DNA of 64,000 nucleotides, from positions 992,001 to 1,056,000 of the forward strand of contig WHVD01000004.1 in assembly GCA_015178975.1 (NCBI GenBank). The letters run 5' to 3'. Positions 10,684 to 22,583 of this stretch are shown piece by piece (the stretch's first letter is position 1; every line of letters starts with the position of its first letter). The stretch is from Hysterangium stoloniferum. Lineage: Eukaryota; Basidiomycota; Agaricomycetes; Hysterangiales; Hysterangiaceae. Below the pieces are notes generated by a model that was not told the origin of the DNA, did not search any database, and saw only the letters and a program-made list of their open reading frames with translations. The translations under genes and the position numbers were made by a program.

Positions 10684-13609
10684 ATAATCAATCTTCATAT
10701 TTTCTTGATACGGTTTTCTGGTTTTTGAGTAACTGAAATATTTTTGTGGAGGCTCGATATTATTCAATAATAGTCTTTGTGAAAAATGATTGTACGCATA
10801 TCATAGTTTTAAACAACCGCGGGCCAGTACTAGCTGAAAAGAGTGTCTTCAGGTTTATTCATAACTTCACGCATCAGCAGAGAATAACTGTAAAATATTG
10901 GGGGAAAATAAGTTGCTTTTTATTATGATACATCATACTTTCAAATTAAATGTACTATACAGTGTGTGGGGTGGTCCAACAAGCAAGATCCTAGAGTTCA
11001 GCCTACTGACCCAGACCCGGCCATTGATCAACTCACCTGCCATTTTTCTGAGATAAAGTCCTCCATATTGTACCGATAGTGCGCAACGCGATAATCCTAT
11101 CGCATCACGAATCGGTAGGCCAAGATCAACTATAGCGGCTCTACAACCCGCTAATTGTTGGGAATCACTAAGTCAACGTTGACTTAGTGGTTCTCAACAT
11201 TAATGTTCACCGAGTGACGGTTCTGGCTATAACATCAGGATGGATGCCACGGACTTCATATCTCACTCTTACAGAACGTCCAACTAGATACTATTTCACA
11301 AATTTTGGGATATCGTTTAGCTACAAGCGAACCAAGGGCCCGGCCCGCCTCTTGACATGCCCATTTTTGGCCTTGACCGAACACTCCCTGAATTCCAGGA
11401 TGAAGGATATGACCGGCCTGGCAGTCCTTTTGAACCGATGTGTATTATCTTGGGAATCAAATCCGAAAAGACTTCATGAACGTATGAATTCCTATTGTCA
11501 CGAACCATTGCTTATAGATTGCGCAGGGCTATATAAACCTAAACTTCATGTCGAAACTGGTATTTGACATGGTACGGGAAAATCCGTCTACCCCCTACAT
11601 CGACCAAGTAGTCGCTCGATTTGATATAATAATACGTTGTCTTAAAACATCTCAGCTCCGGTCATGCCTAAAATTCAGCTCTGATGCGACTTACCCTGAC
11701 CAAATGGTCATTAGGCGTGCTGAGTCCACCACTTGCTTCCAATTGAAAGAACTCCTTCCGATACCCATAATTCTTAGCCGGCCGTGTTTTACCCCTTGTT
11801 GTATTTTACTCCAGCCATAAATCAACACATTAAATGTCATAATTTCATGTATATATCCAAAATGGGTGTTCGCTGACGTCGTCACCACGGCTGGCCATTC
11901 GTCCATCAAGAAACCGAGTATTGTTTAGTAAATTAATTTCTTATCACTCATGAGCCAGGACTATGAAGAACAGAGACACAGCAAGATTAAACTATCAGAG
12001 ACAAGTAATAGTGGTATAATGGACGATACTACGGTATTATAGATGACTTCAACGTGATAAAAGAAAGACGCTGGAATGAGCAGCTGGTGTAATCCTGGTC
12101 GCATTACCACATACGCTTACATTGGCCTACAACCATCACTTCATCGATTGCCTCCCCGATCACTCTCCGATCACTCTTATTTTCCATCTCCGTCCTGATC
12201 AAAAAACTATGCTTTCCTTTATTCTTCCATTCTTATTGTTCTATTCCTTATTCTTCGATTCCTTTGTTCCACCCGTAGGTATATATTGGCTTGACTCTTA
12301 CACAAGAAATCATAAAAAGAAAAACACACGCTGTATATTCTATCTTCTATCATCTACAACAGATATACTCTTTTCCTGTCCGTTACTGGCTGAAGTGAGG
12401 TCGATACCAACAGCCTTTCAGCTGGGTGGGTTTGGGGAAGAGGTAGAAAGGAAAGACGGTGGGGCAAGAATAGAGGAGCAATAGAACAGAGCGAGACCTG
12501 GAGCGTGAATAATGGGTCAAGAAAAGCAAAAGGAATGGCCCCGAATAAATAGGATGGAGCCACTCTCGCAATGCGTCAATGTGGCGGATGGAGGGAGGTG
12601 TGACATTCCAACTTCCTGGGATAGAGCCCATCAATGATCCTAACCGATGGCACGGCCCAATCGTTGGATCTTTTTGATTAACGTGCACCCGAAAGGTTAA
12701 GAAAAGACAGGTGACCACCAAATCGCAACTTGATGTGGAGGAAGTCGTCGATGTCCCTGACTAGCTCTCACCAGATGCGAACCGTACTCACGTTATCTGC
12801 AAGCCAGTAAAGCCTTCAATCTCTGCAGCCACATCCATTTGAAAGGCCCAAGTTGAGGCTCAACTGTGGGACGATATTTCCGAGATTTCCGCCTAACTTC
12901 GATATTAACGAGGACTTCAAATACAGGGTAGGGCCCAATATGTTCCTTTCTCGCCTGTTTCGCTCAAGTTGCGTAGATCTTTCCTGCGGAATGGAGTACT
13001 CTAATGAAGTACTTTACTGGAAAGGCTCCCAGGTAATAAAGAAATTGGGACGGCTAATACAGATGGCCACGAGGAAAAGAAAATGGCAGCGAATAAGTGA
13101 CAAGTTCCTTGGTCAATCTCGATTGTCCCTAAATATCAGAAAATGCAGCTTCTGCATATTTCGCTTCTGACTTTAGTGGAACGGATATTCAACGCTTATT
13201 CGTTTGATTCCGTTGTGTTTTTCAATGCGAACTGTTTAGGAGAGAGCACCAATAACAAGAGTTGGCTTCATTGGTAACCTACTACAGCCTAACTATAATT
13301 ATACCTCGATTCAAGGGGCACGATCCAAAAGAAGATAAACTTCAAGGTGAACATGACAGCGTTACATTCAGTCTGTTTATAATAGAAGAAGTGAAAAGAA
13401 CCTGGGGTATAATGAATTATATGTCTCCATGTACGTCCAAGTCCAATAAGAGTCCGGTTTGACCTATGGCATTCGTGGTACACTGGCAGTTGGAGCTGTC
13501 CCGCACAGATGGTCCGAAATATGTCTATAAGACAAACTGCAACTTCCGAGAGAGCAGTAAATAACTAACACCCCCCACGGCCATAAAATAAAACGCGATG
13601 AGCAGCAGC
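10684..13609. other. Intergenic spacer, no gene recognised
   Basis: No domain or credible multi-exon reading frame found. It contains a strong palindrome around 11178 (separate entry). 12120-12560 is rich in pyrimidine tracts, but I cannot assign it a role. Confidence 0.55.
11166..11189. repeat. Perfect 24-bp palindrome
   Basis: CACTAAGTCAAC is followed immediately by its reverse complement GTTGACTTAGTG with no loop. The symmetry continues imperfectly for about 16 more bp on each side (about 11150-11205). Such a centre can mark a fused inverted repeat or a symmetrical protein-binding site. Confidence 0.7.
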
Positions 13610-15420
13610 CTACTTATCGTCCTCGTCACTCTCACTCTCCCCGGCGTCCGCGCCATTCTCACGTGACGCAAAGCCTTCCACCACCAGATTTGCACCCCCT
13701 CTCAACGCATCAATCTCCCCGACTGCTTGACCGACGAGGTACGGGACCTCAGACCGCGGAAACGCAACTACCAATTTGAAATTATGTTGCGGTGAGTACT
13801 CTGCATCGACTTCGCCATCGATGGGCTCCACGTTGTGCAGCAGTGCCCCAACCCACGTGTATATATCGCTCACGGGCTGGCTCTCTCCGAATCGTCTAAT
13901 CGATCGGACGCCACTTGGTAACCTTACACCGACTCTCAGTCCCTTCCCGGCTTCTGGCTCTGGACTTAGCCGTTTTGATGCTTTTCCGAGCCACTCCTTG
14001 TACACTTCGACCATCCTTTGCTTCTCCTTTGCCTCCATGCTCGCCCTGTGGAGCCTGGCCGCCTCCAGCCGCTCGCGCTCCCTTGCTGCTTCCTCCTCAT
14101 GCCTCTTTCTCCGGATCCTGTCACCGTCGGCTTGTTCGGCGGCACGGAATGCCGCGTCTTGCTCATCTCTTAGTCGACGTTCTTCTTCGCGTGCCATTGC
14201 TTGGAGACGGAGAGGGGTGACGCGTGGGATGACGGCGGTGCTGATGTGGGTGGTGAGGGCGGCGACGGTTAGAGGCGCAGGGGAAGTTGATGAAGGATGT
14301 CGGGATATTATTGTGAGAGATGTAGGGGTAGATGTAGATGTAGGTGCGGGGCGGGAACGTGGTGGAAGACGGGGTTGAAGAGCGATGAATGCGACAAAGG
14401 GATAAGTCGTTGCAGATAGCTTCAAGGACGCTGTCGTGACAGCATCGTGAGTTTCATTGCAACTGGAATTTAAGTTATGATTAACGCACTCTGATGGCCT
14501 TCTGGTCCTCTAATATCCCCTGCCCAAACGATAAACTCGCCTTCTGTCAACGCACGTACAAAGTCGACATTTGTCAGTACATCCCTCTTAAAAGCAGGGG
14601 TATCTTCGTGCTCCTCGCTCAACAGTATCACACATAATGGGCGTGCATCACGGCGGATCAATTGTAATGCGGATTCATATGAACCGAGATGGAAATCCGG
14701 AAGAAACTTGCGTGAGGTGTCATCAAAGATGGAGGTGAATGCACGGGATGGCCCAGCTCTGGGGGCTGCTTCGGCCTGGATAGCACAAGCGCGACTGACG
14801 GTCACAGCGCCGGTTTCATCCTCCAAGTCCCGCATCAACCGTTCTGCAGCCAGCACTGCATCTTCTGGTATGCGACCGCCGCCATTTCTGCTCAGCCGCC
14901 CGATGCCACCGCGCGACCAGAGAGAAGACAATGTGAAGGAAAGTGGCGCGCGGGGCACAGGGATGCGGAAGAAGCGGAAAATGTGAGATACGATGTTGAA
15001 TGTCAAGGTTATGGGAAATGCCGCGAGAGAGAGCAGGGATAAGAATATACGTGTTGGGAACGAGTGCGGATTAACCTGGGAAGGAGTGTGTTGTCTTGAA
15101 ATGCGCTGAGCGGAATCATCGACGACGAAGGGCTCGAATGAAGGTTTTGGGCGTGAAGGCGGCAGAGAAGGGGGCGCCGAAAATATGGCGTTTGCTGCAA
15201 GCTGAGTTCATGACCGATTCATCATTAGTACGTTCAGTGCTAGTGGAAGATGATAGCTCACCTCCACATCCCAGCCAACACTTTCTAAAATAGCACGTTC
15301 ATGCTGCATCCGTTCGTCGGCTTGACCATCGTTTCCAACCCCCGAACTGGTGATAGCTCTTAATTGCGCTAAAGCATCTCTTTGCTCGGTCGTTAAAGAA
15401 AGAGAGTCCAAATAGGCCAT
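13610..15420 (-). CDS. UBX-domain protein of FAF2/Ubx2 type (ERAD, Cdc48 adaptor)
   Basis: Three exons, 15420-15262, 15201-14490 and 14430-13610, sum to 1692 nt (563 aa). Residues 1-60 form a UBA-like domain (MAYLDSLSLTTEQRDAL; AILESVGWDVELAANAIF). A hydrophobic hairpin follows (IFLSLLSLAAFPITLTFNIV). Next is a UAS thioredoxin-like domain (SRKFLPDFHLGSYESAL; RPLCVILLSEEHED; FIVWAGDI; ATTYPFVAFIAL), then a long Arg/Glu coiled coil and a C-terminal UBX domain (VRLPSGVRSIRRFGESQPV). This order is that of FAF2/UBXD8 and yeast Ubx2, ER or lipid-droplet anchored proteins that recruit Cdc48/p97 to ubiquitinated substrates. Human FAF2 is 445 aa; the extra length lies in the linker and the acidic tail (ESESDEDDK). 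It is the second proteostasis gene of the window. Confidence 0.9.
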
Positions 15421-17598
15421 TTATAAGGCGAACTTGATAGAAATTATCTGTTGATCCAGAAGAATCGGGCGTAAATGGGTCTTGGTCGTAGGAATTCGGA
15501 AGTTACAGACTCGACTGGAGGATTAGAACAGTGTGCAATTAGTAATAATCACGGTGTATAGTTCCTTAGAAATAGACCTGAGTTGTTTTTGGAAATTTCT
15601 GAATGAGATAGCTGACTGACACTCGAGCGAGCTTGAGGGCTCTGGGCGGCGGCTTACGTAAGGTACCTAGTGCATTCTAAGCGCAAAAAATGCTTTTAGC
15701 ACTTTCAATCTCACATAGATGGACCACTAATTAATGCGGCAAACGAGAGCGAGGATTCGCTCTGGTTGTAACTTGTTGTGAATAAGACTGACCCAATTCT
15801 CGGATGTATAGACAGACATACATGCCTGCGATAAATTACAGACATGTGTAATAATAGGAAGCATCCTGCTTTGCTCAATGGGTGGATTGTGTGGTTTAGG
15901 ATTCAATGCCACATCCCGTCCGCTAACGAAGAGCCGACCAGACACCGTTGACTATACTTGATCAGGAACTGGGGGAAGCGGAGGGGGACTCGGGAGCTGT
16001 CGGAGAGCGTGACTGAGCCGATTGTGAGACCAGTGAAAGTTTTGAGGATGCCCATGGCATGTACAGTTTGCCTTTTGAACTTACCCGTTCCCTTTACCAT
16101 GGGTCCCCTTTGTGCCAAGTGGACCACCCTACCCTCAGTATCTGCTATGTTACGATTGGTCGAGAAAAGTATTTTATATTTGTTTTCTCGTGGTCCAATT
16201 GTCGGACCTGGTCATGGAAATTATCGCCTTGAACAGTGGTGACACCGCACTTGTAAGATAGTCGTGTCGATTGGCCATGCCCTATCTTACTCCTGTAGTA
16301 GGTTTCATGTCGGGACTGTGACTATGCCAATTCCCGTCTGCGATGCTTCTGTCGAGACAACATATGTTGGATAGCGGTGCGCTCTGGATGGTAAATGTTT
16401 CATATCAGCCTGTGAAGAGAATTGTCAGCATGGTTATATACGTATGGTACAGCCAATTTCTCGCTAGAGGTTGGGACACAAGGTTGGCGCGGCCGGATGG
16501 GGGTTCCATTGCACATCTGCCACACCCTTGTGGTATGAAGTGTGGTACCTTCAAGGGAGTCTTTAAGGCAATCACATAGAGACCCAAACGAGCTATCTAG
16601 GGAAATAACTCCATATGAAGGAATAAGGCGAGTGTTCACCTTCCCTACACCTTCTCCTACCCGTCCCTGAATCTTTGTCTAGATAGCTCTGCTAAGACCA
16701 GGCGTGAGCGGTGTAGGAGACCCGCACGACTACATGAGTTGGGCGCCATAGTATGACAAGCTATTCACTTTTTTTATGGCGTATTTGGACTCTAATGAAC
16801 CATTTCGATTGTCAGCTCATGGCCGAACTTTAAGAATGCAAAAAATACTACAGAGCTGTGCCCACAACAAAGTGACTCAATGCACTGCGGTCCTCCTTGA
16901 CTCCGAGCTAATTGTCGGTTAGTCTGGGTTACATGCCCCCACGTCACTCGCGATGGCAAATTCAATCCAGACAGACTTCTGGTTAACAACGTCGTAGCGG
17001 TCCAGAACTTGTCAGATGTTATCTTCTACGGCGCGATGGCATCGGCGTCGAACATTCAATCGCCCCTGTATTCTCTAAGAATATGGGTAAGTATGGTCTG
17101 TCATGGGAACATGATAACAATACGATTGTATCTCTCATGGACAGTATGCTACATTAAGGCGTAATTCCTTGATCCAGCCACGAAAATGAATGAGCCTGTA
17201 GACTTTGAAGATAGAATAAAAACAGGGAGTCAACTGGACCAGCTAGAGAGGCCCTTTTAAACCTGCGAAGACTCACTAAGTCTTTTCAGGTACGGGGTTT
17301 GGGACAACATTCGCTACAGTTAAGCACCGTGACCTGCCACCACCACATGAAAGAAATGTCCACCACCTGCCTCTTGGGTTGGGTCCCCATGCTCGTAGTA
17401 AAAGGACAGAGAGGGGGATGACAGTAAACAGGCTTGGGGAGCCTCTGAATTCACTGCTCTGTCAAAGTCAGCAGCCTTCAGCCGCACACCAGTGTCGCCT
17501 GCAGACCGTCACTGGCACCTCCTAAACCATGACCGCAGCCTGGCAGCGGTCTTTTCTTCCTACCCACCCCTGACTCCAGCATTCACTTATGCACTAGC
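15421..17598. other. Intergenic spacer at the host/transposon border
   Basis: Holds the upstream region of the UBX gene. No coding region, RNA gene or complete repeat recognised. From 17599 onward the sequence is transposon-derived. Confidence 0.5.
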
Positions 17599-17607
17599 AA
17601 TGCATGG

Positions 17608-17880
17608 TGTGCCTGCAGCCATCGTCGACGCCTGTTAGTAGGATCTCGGGTTCTTCCTGGGGCTTCAGCCCAAATGGCATGTGCTGTTCACTGGGCAAGT
17701 TCAGTGCAATCACCTCTCTTTATTCCATCCTGCCAACCACCACTCGCTCCGATGCATCCGGCATGTTTCCTCTTCATTCTCCCATAGATACTATAGTAGC
17801 TATGCTCTATACGATGCTATGGAACCGCTATGTATCTTAGTTATGCGACGCAGTATATAAATGTATTAAAAAAAAAAAGA
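17608..17880 (+). mobile_element. Short non-LTR insertion (SINE-like or truncated LINE) sharing the LINE tail
   Basis: The last 60 bp (ACCGCTATGTATCTTAGTTATG, then a GTATATAAATGTATT stretch and an A-run) match the tail of the LINE ending at 19247, while the rest does not. The 9-bp AATGCATGG just before it (17599-17607) recurs at 22584-22592, on the far side of the LTR element that follows, and fits a split target duplication. GGTTCTTCC near 17650 loosely resembles a tRNA B box. It may be a SINE using the LINE's tail or a truncated relative. Confidence 0.45.
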
Positions 17881-17894
17881 TGTGGTCACATGCC

Positions 17895-19247
17895 CCTCCC
17901 AGCTGGGAGGGCCACCATCCAGGTGGCTACCTCCCCCCTACCCCCCCAAACGGCTCATGCAACCAAACCACCATCATCCACCACCTTGCCTCTATGTCCA
18001 GCCCCAAGACTGAACATATTTTTCCTTATTTTGCCCCCCCCCCCCAGATGCACACCACCCTGTGTGGGGTGACCGCCTTTCAAAGAACATCCTGAGTCCA
18101 CCCTTTAGCCCTGAAGAGTGCACTCACTTCATTGAGCAACTCCACCTCACCATCCACACTGCCAACCAGGACCCTTCTGCCATCATCATCTACACTGATG
18201 GCTCCTGCTGCAAAGCTTGTGGGAACCACCGATGCACAGGTGCCAGCTACTCTATCCACCACCTTGGCACCTCTATCCACCATGGGTGCTTCGGCCTAGG
18301 CAAATGTGCAGGGATTTTTGATGCCAAAATGTTTGCCCTGGCTAGTGCCAGTGCTGTTCTACCGAAAATCATGGCTGATTTTCCTGAAGCTAAGCACCTT
18401 CTCGTCTTCTCTGACAATCAGGCTGCGCTCAGATCCATTGATGACCTCTCAGACCATCCCAGCCAGTGCGCCTCCATCATTTCCCACAAACACATTGACT
18501 CTTTCCTAGTTGACCCATCCCACCATGTCTCCCTCTCCTGGATCCCCGGCCACAAGGGATTCCAAGGCAATGAAGAGGCTGACTTCCTTGCAAAAGAAGC
18601 TGTTACCTGCCCCCCCCATCATCCACTCCACTGTCTCCTGGGCCCTGGAACATGCCAAGTCCCACTTCCTAAAACTTTGGCAACAAGACTGGCTCTGCCT
18701 CCCCCACACCAACCAAGCTGCCATCGCACTCCACAAACCCCCTGCTGTGAAACTCTCAAAGTTCCACAAGGAATATGGTGGTCCCCACCACATCCACACA
18801 CATGTCATCCAGGCAATCTTGGGCCACGGCTTCTTCAGCCCCTACTACCAACATTTCCTCCCTGACCTCCCCACCTCCTGTCCCTGTGGCACAGAAGACA
18901 TCCAGTCCCACCTCCACATCCTTTCCGAGTGCCCCCTTCATGAGGAACACCACCACACCCTCCACACTGCCTCTCAAGACTTATCACTCCCCATTATCCT
19001 TGGCACCTACAAGGGCCTTGAAGCCCTAGCTGAGTTCATCGCCACCTCTGATGCTTTCCAGAAAGCATAACCGGCCACCATCCCTACCCTCCCCCTCCCT
19101 ACATTTGACCCTCTTGCCCATACCAACCAGCTACATAAACATCCTGCCACCCCCACCTACCATTAGGGTACTTTTCTCCCAACCGCTATGTATCTTAGTT
19201 ATGCAATACAGTATATAAATGTATTAAAAAAATAAAAATAAAAAAGG
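17895..19247 (+). mobile_element. LINE fragment with RNase H (Tad1-like), 5'-truncated
   Basis: Only the end of ORF2 is left. An RNase H domain is readable at 18062-18600: YTDGS, FSDNQAAL and SWIPGHKGFQGNEEAD, with FDAKMFAL where the catalytic Glu is usual, so that residue is Lys here. A one-base shift near 18600 moves the reading to the C-terminal Cys/His motif (SCPCGTEDIQSHLHILSECP) that ends at 19070. A 3' UTR ending in an A-rich tail follows. Flanking TGTGGTCACATGCC (17881-17894) and TGTGGTCATGTGCC (19248-19261) are a 14-bp target duplication with two differences, placing the insertion in the left LTR of the gag-only element. The copy is dead. Confidence 0.8.
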
Positions 19248-19377
19248 TGTGGTCATGTGCCAGAACAAAAGGAGTGGAACAAAGGAAACAAGAAACAAAG
19301 GGTGAACACATAACAAAGGAGTGAACATGTAACAGGAACAATGAGTGAAAGTGTAAGACTGGGGCACCAGGCTTACA
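19248..19377 (-). repeat. 130-bp LTR of the outer gag-only element (left, 3')
   Basis: Begins TGTGGTCA and ends GGCTTACA; matches 22454-22583 with only a few differences, mostly transitions. Confidence 0.8.
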
Positions 19378-20223
19378 CCCCTCCCCACACAAAAACCAAT
19401 CCACTACCCCAAATTTCACCCTGTTGGACATCCTTTGTCAATGTGGAGCTTCAGGTGGCGGAGTTTGTAAACCCCGTTCCAATAGTACAACATGTCACAG
19501 TGACAGAAATTTGACACAGCAATTAAAATAAGATTATCTAGAATAAAAATCAATTCACAGTCACATCATCAGTTGGGCTGGTTGGAGGCATCTGAGTCTG
19601 TATCATCATCCCTGTAACAAACGGGAATGGAGTCATCTGGCAGATCTTCACCCTGAGAAAAATACTCTTTAGCATCCAACAGAATGGCCCCCATAGGTTC
19701 TCTCTTGATGGTAGGTGTTTTGGGGGCAGCAAAATCAGGGCCAGGAGTGACACCTCGGGCAGGATCTCCAGGGCAGGTGCGGCCAACATGTGCAGTCCAA
19801 CCCTTATCACTGGGAACCTTTTGGCACCTCCAACACCCTCCAACTGCAGAAAGACGTTTGTGGCCAGCAATACTGAGTGGATTGGGATGAGGGAGTGTGG
19901 TACTGGTGGTGGTTGATGATGTGTGAGCAGGGCCAGGACCAGGGGTGGAATGAGTAGCAGGAATCTCCATGATAAGGCTTTCCCACTGCATGGACATGAG
20001 AGCAACAAGGTTGTCAAAGCTGATGGTCTCAAGGTCAAAGTCTGGAATAGCCATGATGTGAAGGAGGAGCATGGGGTGGGAATGAAAGAGGAGCTGGTAT
20101 TTGTAGATATGGACATTGACAATGGTCAGCCCTAACACATTGTGTGCATCTGTGAGAGTGGCGGCATAATCCAAAAATGAGTGCCGATTTTGAGCACACA
20201 AAAAGAATGCGCAAAGGGCAACC

Positions 20224-20460
20224 TGTTGGAATAATGGATTATGTGAGCATGCACAATGTGCTACACCAGTTAAGCCACCCCATTGTTGTTAGCTTGTCCC
20301 TTTGTTTTATTGTTCTTTTGTTCCACTTTTATGTTGTGTCACAAAAATCTATTGTTCCTTTTAGTTAAATAGAGCAGCTACATGATTGTATCTACATGCG
20401 TTTGCAACAGAGTTGGCAAACTTCTTGCTTACCTGCGATCCCCTGCCTGTAATTCTAACA
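20224..20460 (+). repeat. 5' LTR of the inner gag-only element
   Basis: 237 bp, identical by eye to 21581-21817. Confidence 0.9.
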
Positions 20461-20691
20461 CAAACGCATTAGAACGAAGCCGCTCCGAAGTCTGTTGATC
20501 GTTATCACCATCGTTGTCGCACCCTCGTATCCGTCGTAACCTGCCACTGGGGCCGAAGCCAGCTGTTTCCATTGTTGTACCGTCGTAATCCATTCTCGTC
20601 GTAACCCGCCACTGGGGCCGAAGCCAGTAGACATTTGTTGTCGTGCCGCCCTTTTATCGAACCGCACACTTTTTAATATTGCCACGCATTT

Positions 20692-21540
20692 TTGGATCAC
20701 CCTATTATCGTTTGTCGCACCATCATGCCGGAAAACCTACGTTTTGCGAAGCTCAACGAGAGCAACTATGCCGAATGGTCACTATACATGCGCGCTATAC
20801 TTGTAAAGAAGAGTTTATGGGGAGTAGTTGATGGAACAGAAACCAGGCCTACCGGATCAGCAAATTCCAAGACTATTCGTGCTTATGAAAGATGCCAGAC
20901 TGAAGCCCATGCCGAGATCGTTCTCCACCTCGAACCCTCCCAACTCCCACATGCCCACAATGAAGACTCGAGAGAACTCTGGAACGAACTTCAGCGAATG
21001 CACCGTGCCCAAGGTTTTGCCACTCGCATGACGCTACGTCGAAAATTTAATACCATGACGAAACGTGCTGATCAATCGATGAGCAGCTGGATCGCAAATG
21101 TTCAGCAAGCCGCCTTTCGCCTGAATGAGGTTGGTTACATTGCCACTGATGAAGACAAGATTCTCGTTCTTACTCAAGGTCTCCCACGCTCCTATGATTC
21201 ATTCATTATCTCCCTCGACGCTTCTATTGCTGCTATTACCACCGGAAACGAACTTAAACCCGAACCAGCCATTTCGCTCGAAATTGTGAAAGCTCGCCTC
21301 ATCAATGAGGAAGCTCGCCAACTTGCCGCTAAACCGACTTTGCCCATTCGCAACAATGTTAAACCTGATTCCGAGGAAGCTCTGTTAGTCGAGCCAAAGC
21401 CTCGTACCCCACTTTCGGACATTACCTGTTTCAAGTGTGGTAAAAAAGGCCATTACCAGTCGAATTGCCCAGACAATACCCTTGAAGACAGTGCACAAGT
21501 TGTCACTGAGGATTCCTCCGACGAAGATAGAGCCTTTTGA
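20692..21540 (+). CDS. Copia-type Gag (UBN2/DUF4219 family) with CCHC knuckle
   Basis: 282 aa if begun at 20692. The ATG at 20725 (MPENLRFAKLNESNYAEW) is at least as likely, because family members usually start just before the LN-x-x-NYAEW motif. Residues ~12-200 show the Copia gag fold signature (YAEWSLYMRAILVKKSLWG; SRELWNELQRMH; ILVLTQGLPRSYDSF). A zinc knuckle CFKCGKKGHYQSNC lies near residue 245, followed by an acidic tail (EDSSDEDRAF). The product would form the virus-like particle and bind RNA. Open throughout, unlike neighbouring elements, which suggests selection or youth. Confidence 0.85.
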   Translation: MDHPIIVCRTIMPENLRFAKLNESNYAEWSLYMRAILVKKSLWGVVDGTETRPTGSANSKTIRAYERCQTEAHAEIVLHLEPSQLPHAHNEDSRELWNELQRMHRAQGFATRMTLRRKFNTMTKRADQSMSSWIANVQQAAFRLNEVGYIATDEDKILVLTQGLPRSYDSFIISLDASIAAITTGNELKPEPAISLEIVKARLINEEARQLAAKPTLPIRNNVKPDSEEALLVEPKPRTPLSDITCFKCGKKGHYQSNCPDNTLEDSAQVVTEDSSDEDRAF

Positions 21541-21580
21541 TTGAGGGAGTGTTTAGCACCTTGTTTTGCTCAAGGGAGTG

Positions 21581-21817
21581 TGTTGGAATAATGGATTATG
21601 TGAGCATGCACAATGTGCTACACCAGTTAAGCCACCCCATTGTTGTTAGCTTGTCCCTTTGTTTTATTGTTCTTTTGTTCCACTTTTATGTTGTGTCACA
21701 AAAATCTATTGTTCCTTTTAGTTAAATAGAGCAGCTACATGATTGTATCTACATGCGTTTGCAACAGAGTTGGCAAACTTCTTGCTTACCTGCGATCCCC
21801 TGCCTGTAATTCTAACA
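21581..21817 (+). repeat. 3' LTR of the inner gag-only element
   Basis: 237 bp, TGTTGG...CTAACA, preceded by the purine tract CAAGGGAGTG. Confidence 0.9.
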
Positions 21818-22453
21818 CAACCATCTTGTAGCCCTTGGGCATAAAATGGCTTCGGATCTGCTTCTCGAATGTCTCCCATGATGTGAGCTTCAAGAAATCT
21901 GTGCAGCCAGCATTCCACCAGGCAGTCATTGTTGGTTCTTGCATATTGGCACCTGCAAGTCAGATCTTTGTCTCAATAGAGAGGTCTGGAGCTTTGTCCA
22001 TTTTTGTGGAAGTGTAGATAGCAAATCCATCCTCACACTGGCCAAGTCACACTTCAATAGCAGTTGCTGTGAGAGGGCCAGTGAAGGTGGTGATGATCTT
22101 TGATGCCATCAGCGATGTGTCACTGTCATTGTTGCTGTTGTCTGAATTGGGAATGTATGTGGCAATGGAAGGCGATTTCACATGGAACTGGATAGGGGAG
22201 TGTGAATTGTGAGAGAATGTGAATGAGCAGTGTGGCAAGTGAACCAGGTGCAGTGGAATCGTCCAGAGTGAAAGAAATAGTAGAAGTGGGTGGTGTCAAA
22301 AAAAAGTGGAATCCTATTGTCAATGAGATCACTGGTGGTCACACGAGTTGACAGGACCACAGTGTATTGTCTAGAACTGAGACAGGATACAGGAGGTTAC
22401 AGCATATGGTAAGGAAAGAGAGAGAAAACTACCTAGGCTATATACATGTATGA

Positions 22454-22583
22454 TGTGGTCACATGCCAGAACAAAAGGACTGGAACAAAGGAAACAAGAA
22501 ACAAAGGGTGAACACATAACAAAGGAGTGAACACGTAACAGGAACAATGAGTGAAAGTGTAAGACTGGGGCGCCAGGCTTACA
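22454..22583 (-). repeat. 130-bp LTR of the outer gag-only element (right, 5')
   Basis: Same length and near-identical sequence to 19248-19377; followed by AATGCATGG, which also occurs at 17599. Confidence 0.8.

Larger units (their letters stand above)
20224..21817 (+). mobile_element. Young gag-only LTR retroelement (TR-GAG type, Copia-like)
   Basis: Two 237-bp LTRs (20224-20460 and 21581-21817) read identical by eye. The 5-bp duplication CAACC (20219-20223, 21818-21822) flanks the element. LTRs run TGTTGGAATA...TTCTAACA. The 1120-bp interior carries one intact gag ORF and a purine-rich tract (CAAGGGAGTG) directly before the 3' LTR. No protease, integrase or RT is present, so it must borrow pol from another element. 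It looks whole for its kind and recent. It sits inside the gag-like gene of the outer element. Confidence 0.9.
17881..22583 (-). mobile_element. Gag-only LTR retroelement (outer of two), interrupted by a LINE and by a second element
   Basis: 130-bp terminal repeats at 19248-19377 and 22454-22583 run TG...CA. A purine tract (GGGGAGGGG in the sense strand) adjoins the left copy, so the sense strand is minus and the right LTR is 5'. Without its inserts the internal part is only about 1.5 kb. It encodes a gag-like protein common in agaricomycetes (WWNAGCTDFLKLTSWETF; IPDFDLETISFDNLVALMSM; knuckle CWRCQKVPSDKGWTAHVGR followed by TCPGDP). No protease, RT or integrase is visible. It is broken in several places by decay and insertion. 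A LINE has entered the first 14 bp of the left LTR. Confidence 0.75.

Noticed and set aside
13776-14378. 200-codon plus-strand frame rich in Ser and Arg
   Set aside because: Shadow of the Arg/Glu coiled coil of the UBX protein on the minus strand.
18619-18977. Gly/Val-rich minus-strand frames
   Set aside because: Shadows of the LINE ORF2 end.
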